From Sphingomonas sanxanigenens (GTDB taxonomy: Bacteria > Pseudomonadota > Alphaproteobacteria > Sphingomonadales > Sphingomonadaceae), in the NCBI GenBank assembly GCA_003240855.1, contig QFNN01000137.1, positions 1 to 6,901 of the forward strand: a stretch of DNA of 6,901 nucleotides, given 5' to 3'. Positions 5,973 to 6,901 of this stretch are shown here, piece after piece (position 1 is the stretch's first letter; every line of letters starts with the position of its first letter). Under the pieces are notes generated by a model, which did not search any database, was not told the origin of the DNA, and saw nothing but the letters and a program-made list of their open reading frames with translations. A program made the position numbers and the translations under genes.

Positions 5973-6020
5973 GGCATTTACATTGCGGTCGACGCAGGCT
6001 GCGCATAAGCGAGGCTCATC

Positions 6021-6901
6021 ATGCCATCGCAAAGATTCGGTCGCTCCATTCGCACGCTCGCGCTGTCCCTTCTGATCTCCGCCGCGCCGCTCGCCGCGCA
6101 GACCATGACGCCGGGGGGCGTGCTGCCGGCCGGCGCGCCGCAGACGACCAATGCCGATCTGCTCAGCCGCTATCTGCGCGAACTGGCCGGCGATCCCGAA
6201 AATCTCGACGCGCTCAAGGGGGCGGGCAACGCGGCGCTGGAAATCGGCGACACCGATGCCGCGCTGGCGCTGTTTACGCGCGCCGAAAAGGTCGCCCCGC
6301 GCGACGGCGAGGTGAAGGCCGGCATAGCCCGTGCGCTTCTCAAGGCCGAAAATCCCCGCGATGCGCTGCGCATGTTCGACGATGCGGTGCGGCTGGGCGT
6401 GCCCGAGGCGAAGATCGCGGGCGATCGCGGGCTGGCCTATGATCTGCGCGGCGAACCGCGCCGGGCGCAGCGCGACTATCAGATCGCGCTCGCCGCGCGC
6501 CCCGATGACGAGATCACGCGCCGCTACGCGCTGTCGCTCGCCATTTCGGGCGACCGCGAGCAGGCGTTGAAACAGCTTCAGCCGCAAATCTACAGGCGCG
6601 ACGCCGCCGCCTGGCGCGCGCAGGCCTTCGTGCTGGCGATGACCGGCGACCCGCGCGAAGCGGGCAAGATCACGCACGCGATGATGCCCGATCCGATGGC
6701 CGATGCGATGCAGCCCTTCCTCGTCCGCCTCGCCGGGCTGAAGCCGACCGAAAAGGCGCTGGCGGTCCATCTGGGGCGCTTCCCCTCCGACGGGACCCGC
6801 ATGGCGTCCAATCGCCGCGACGAAACGCCCGCCCCGACACCAGCGCCCGCGCCGGCGCAACTGGCGGCGGTGACGCCGCCGCCTCCGGCGAGCCGCCCGA
6901 C
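6021..6901 (+). CDS. Exported tetratricopeptide-repeat protein, 3' end outside the window
   Basis: The frame is open from ATG 6021 to the window edge (293 complete codons, no stop). Residues 1-26 form a signal peptide: basic start, core LALSLLISAAPL, likely cleavage in PLAAQ after A26, with no lipobox cysteine. About 45-220 is helical with TPR-type repeats near 62-95 (NAALEIGDTDAALALFTRAE), 98-128, 133-162 (GLAYDLRGEPRRAQRDYQIAL), 166-190 and 197-216. From 268 on there is a proline- and alanine-rich linker (PAPTPAPAPAQ, PPPPASRP). GAGG at 6011-6014, six bases before the ATG, supports the start. TPR proteins bind other proteins; this one should act in the periplasm. In sphingomonads such proteins often end in a SPOR domain that binds septal peptidoglycan. 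That would suit the place after ftsZ, but no SPOR domain is visible here. I do not assign a named gene. Confidence 0.85.
   Translation, partial: MPSQRFGRSIRTLALSLLISAAPLAAQTMTPGGVLPAGAPQTTNADLLSRYLRELAGDPENLDALKGAGNAALEIGDTDAALALFTRAEKVAPRDGEVKAGIARALLKAENPRDALRMFDDAVRLGVPEAKIAGDRGLAYDLRGEPRRAQRDYQIALAARPDDEITRRYALSLAISGDREQALKQLQPQIYRRDAAAWRAQAFVLAMTGDPREAGKITHAMMPDPMADAMQPFLVRLAGLKPTEKALAVHLGRFPSDGTRMASNRRDETPAPTPAPAPAQLAAVTPPPPASRP

Noticed and set aside
4358..5977. A 539-codon open frame on the - strand, longer than ftsZ itself
   Set aside because: It is the antisense shadow of ftsZ. Very GC-rich codons leave few stops on the opposite strand. Its protein is an R/G/D/H-rich low-information sequence without domains, while the + strand carries every FtsZ motif.
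5977..6009. Promoter for the TPR gene with TTTACA (5977-5982) and CATAAG (6004-6009)
   Set aside because: The spacing between hexamers is 21 bp, too long for a standard promoter, and the alternative TTGCGG (5983-5988) gives 15 bp and a poor match. Not convincing.
5898..6860. A 320-codon - strand frame opposite the last gene
   Set aside because: The + strand has a signal peptide, TPR pattern, ribosome binding site and downstream position after ftsZ. The - strand product is arginine-rich with no features.
1..6901. Mobile elements, CRISPR arrays, tRNA/rRNA genes, unknown operons
   Set aside because: No transposase, terminal repeats, spaced direct repeats or RNA gene signatures were seen. Apart from two short spacers, the window is filled by core cell wall and division genes.

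Overview
This is a stretch of the division and cell wall (dcw) cluster of an alphaproteobacterium, most likely a member of the Sphingomonadaceae. That placement rests on several things: very GC-rich DNA; the alphaproteobacterial gene order murC-murB-ddl-ftsQ-ftsA-ftsZ; an FtsZ with a long acidic, proline- and alanine-rich linker ending in a DIPRFLNRQNNQ tail; and a TPR protein with a signal peptide, rather than lpxC, directly after ftsZ. The genus cannot be fixed from the window alone.

Layout, all genes on the + strand: the 3' end of murC (1-227), murB (224-1123), ddl (1120-2040), ftsQ (2037-3035) and ftsA (3032-4315). These are joined by four successive 4-base stop/start overlaps (ATGA, GTGA, GTGA, ATGA). 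A 108-bp spacer (4316-4423) follows. It is the only stretch of non-coding DNA between the cluster genes, and its first part is AT-rich. It holds a plausible sigma-70-type promoter, two GANTC (CcrM-type) methylation sites, a DnaA-box-like 9-mer and a TTAAC half-site. ftsZ (4424-5896) comes next with a strong Shine-Dalgarno sequence. A 124-bp spacer (5897-6020) contains two consecutive hairpins, the first with a perfect 13-bp stem. The last gene (6021 to the window edge) encodes an exported TPR protein that runs off the end into a proline-rich linker.

How the genes work together: MurC, MurB and Ddl are cytoplasmic enzymes making the UDP-MurNAc-peptide precursor and D-Ala-D-Ala. FtsQ is a bitopic divisome assembly protein. 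FtsA is the actin-like membrane tether that binds the FtsZ C-terminal peptide, and FtsZ is the tubulin-like GTPase of the ring. The first five genes are likely translationally coupled on one transcript. ftsZ appears to have its own cell-cycle-type control region.

I found no mobile element, CRISPR array, RNA gene or unknown defence or metabolic system. The most interesting part is the ftsA-ftsZ spacer. Lesser points are the unusual FtsA phosphate-2 motif, the chain of overlaps, the hairpin pair after ftsZ and the TPR gene in the usual lpxC position.
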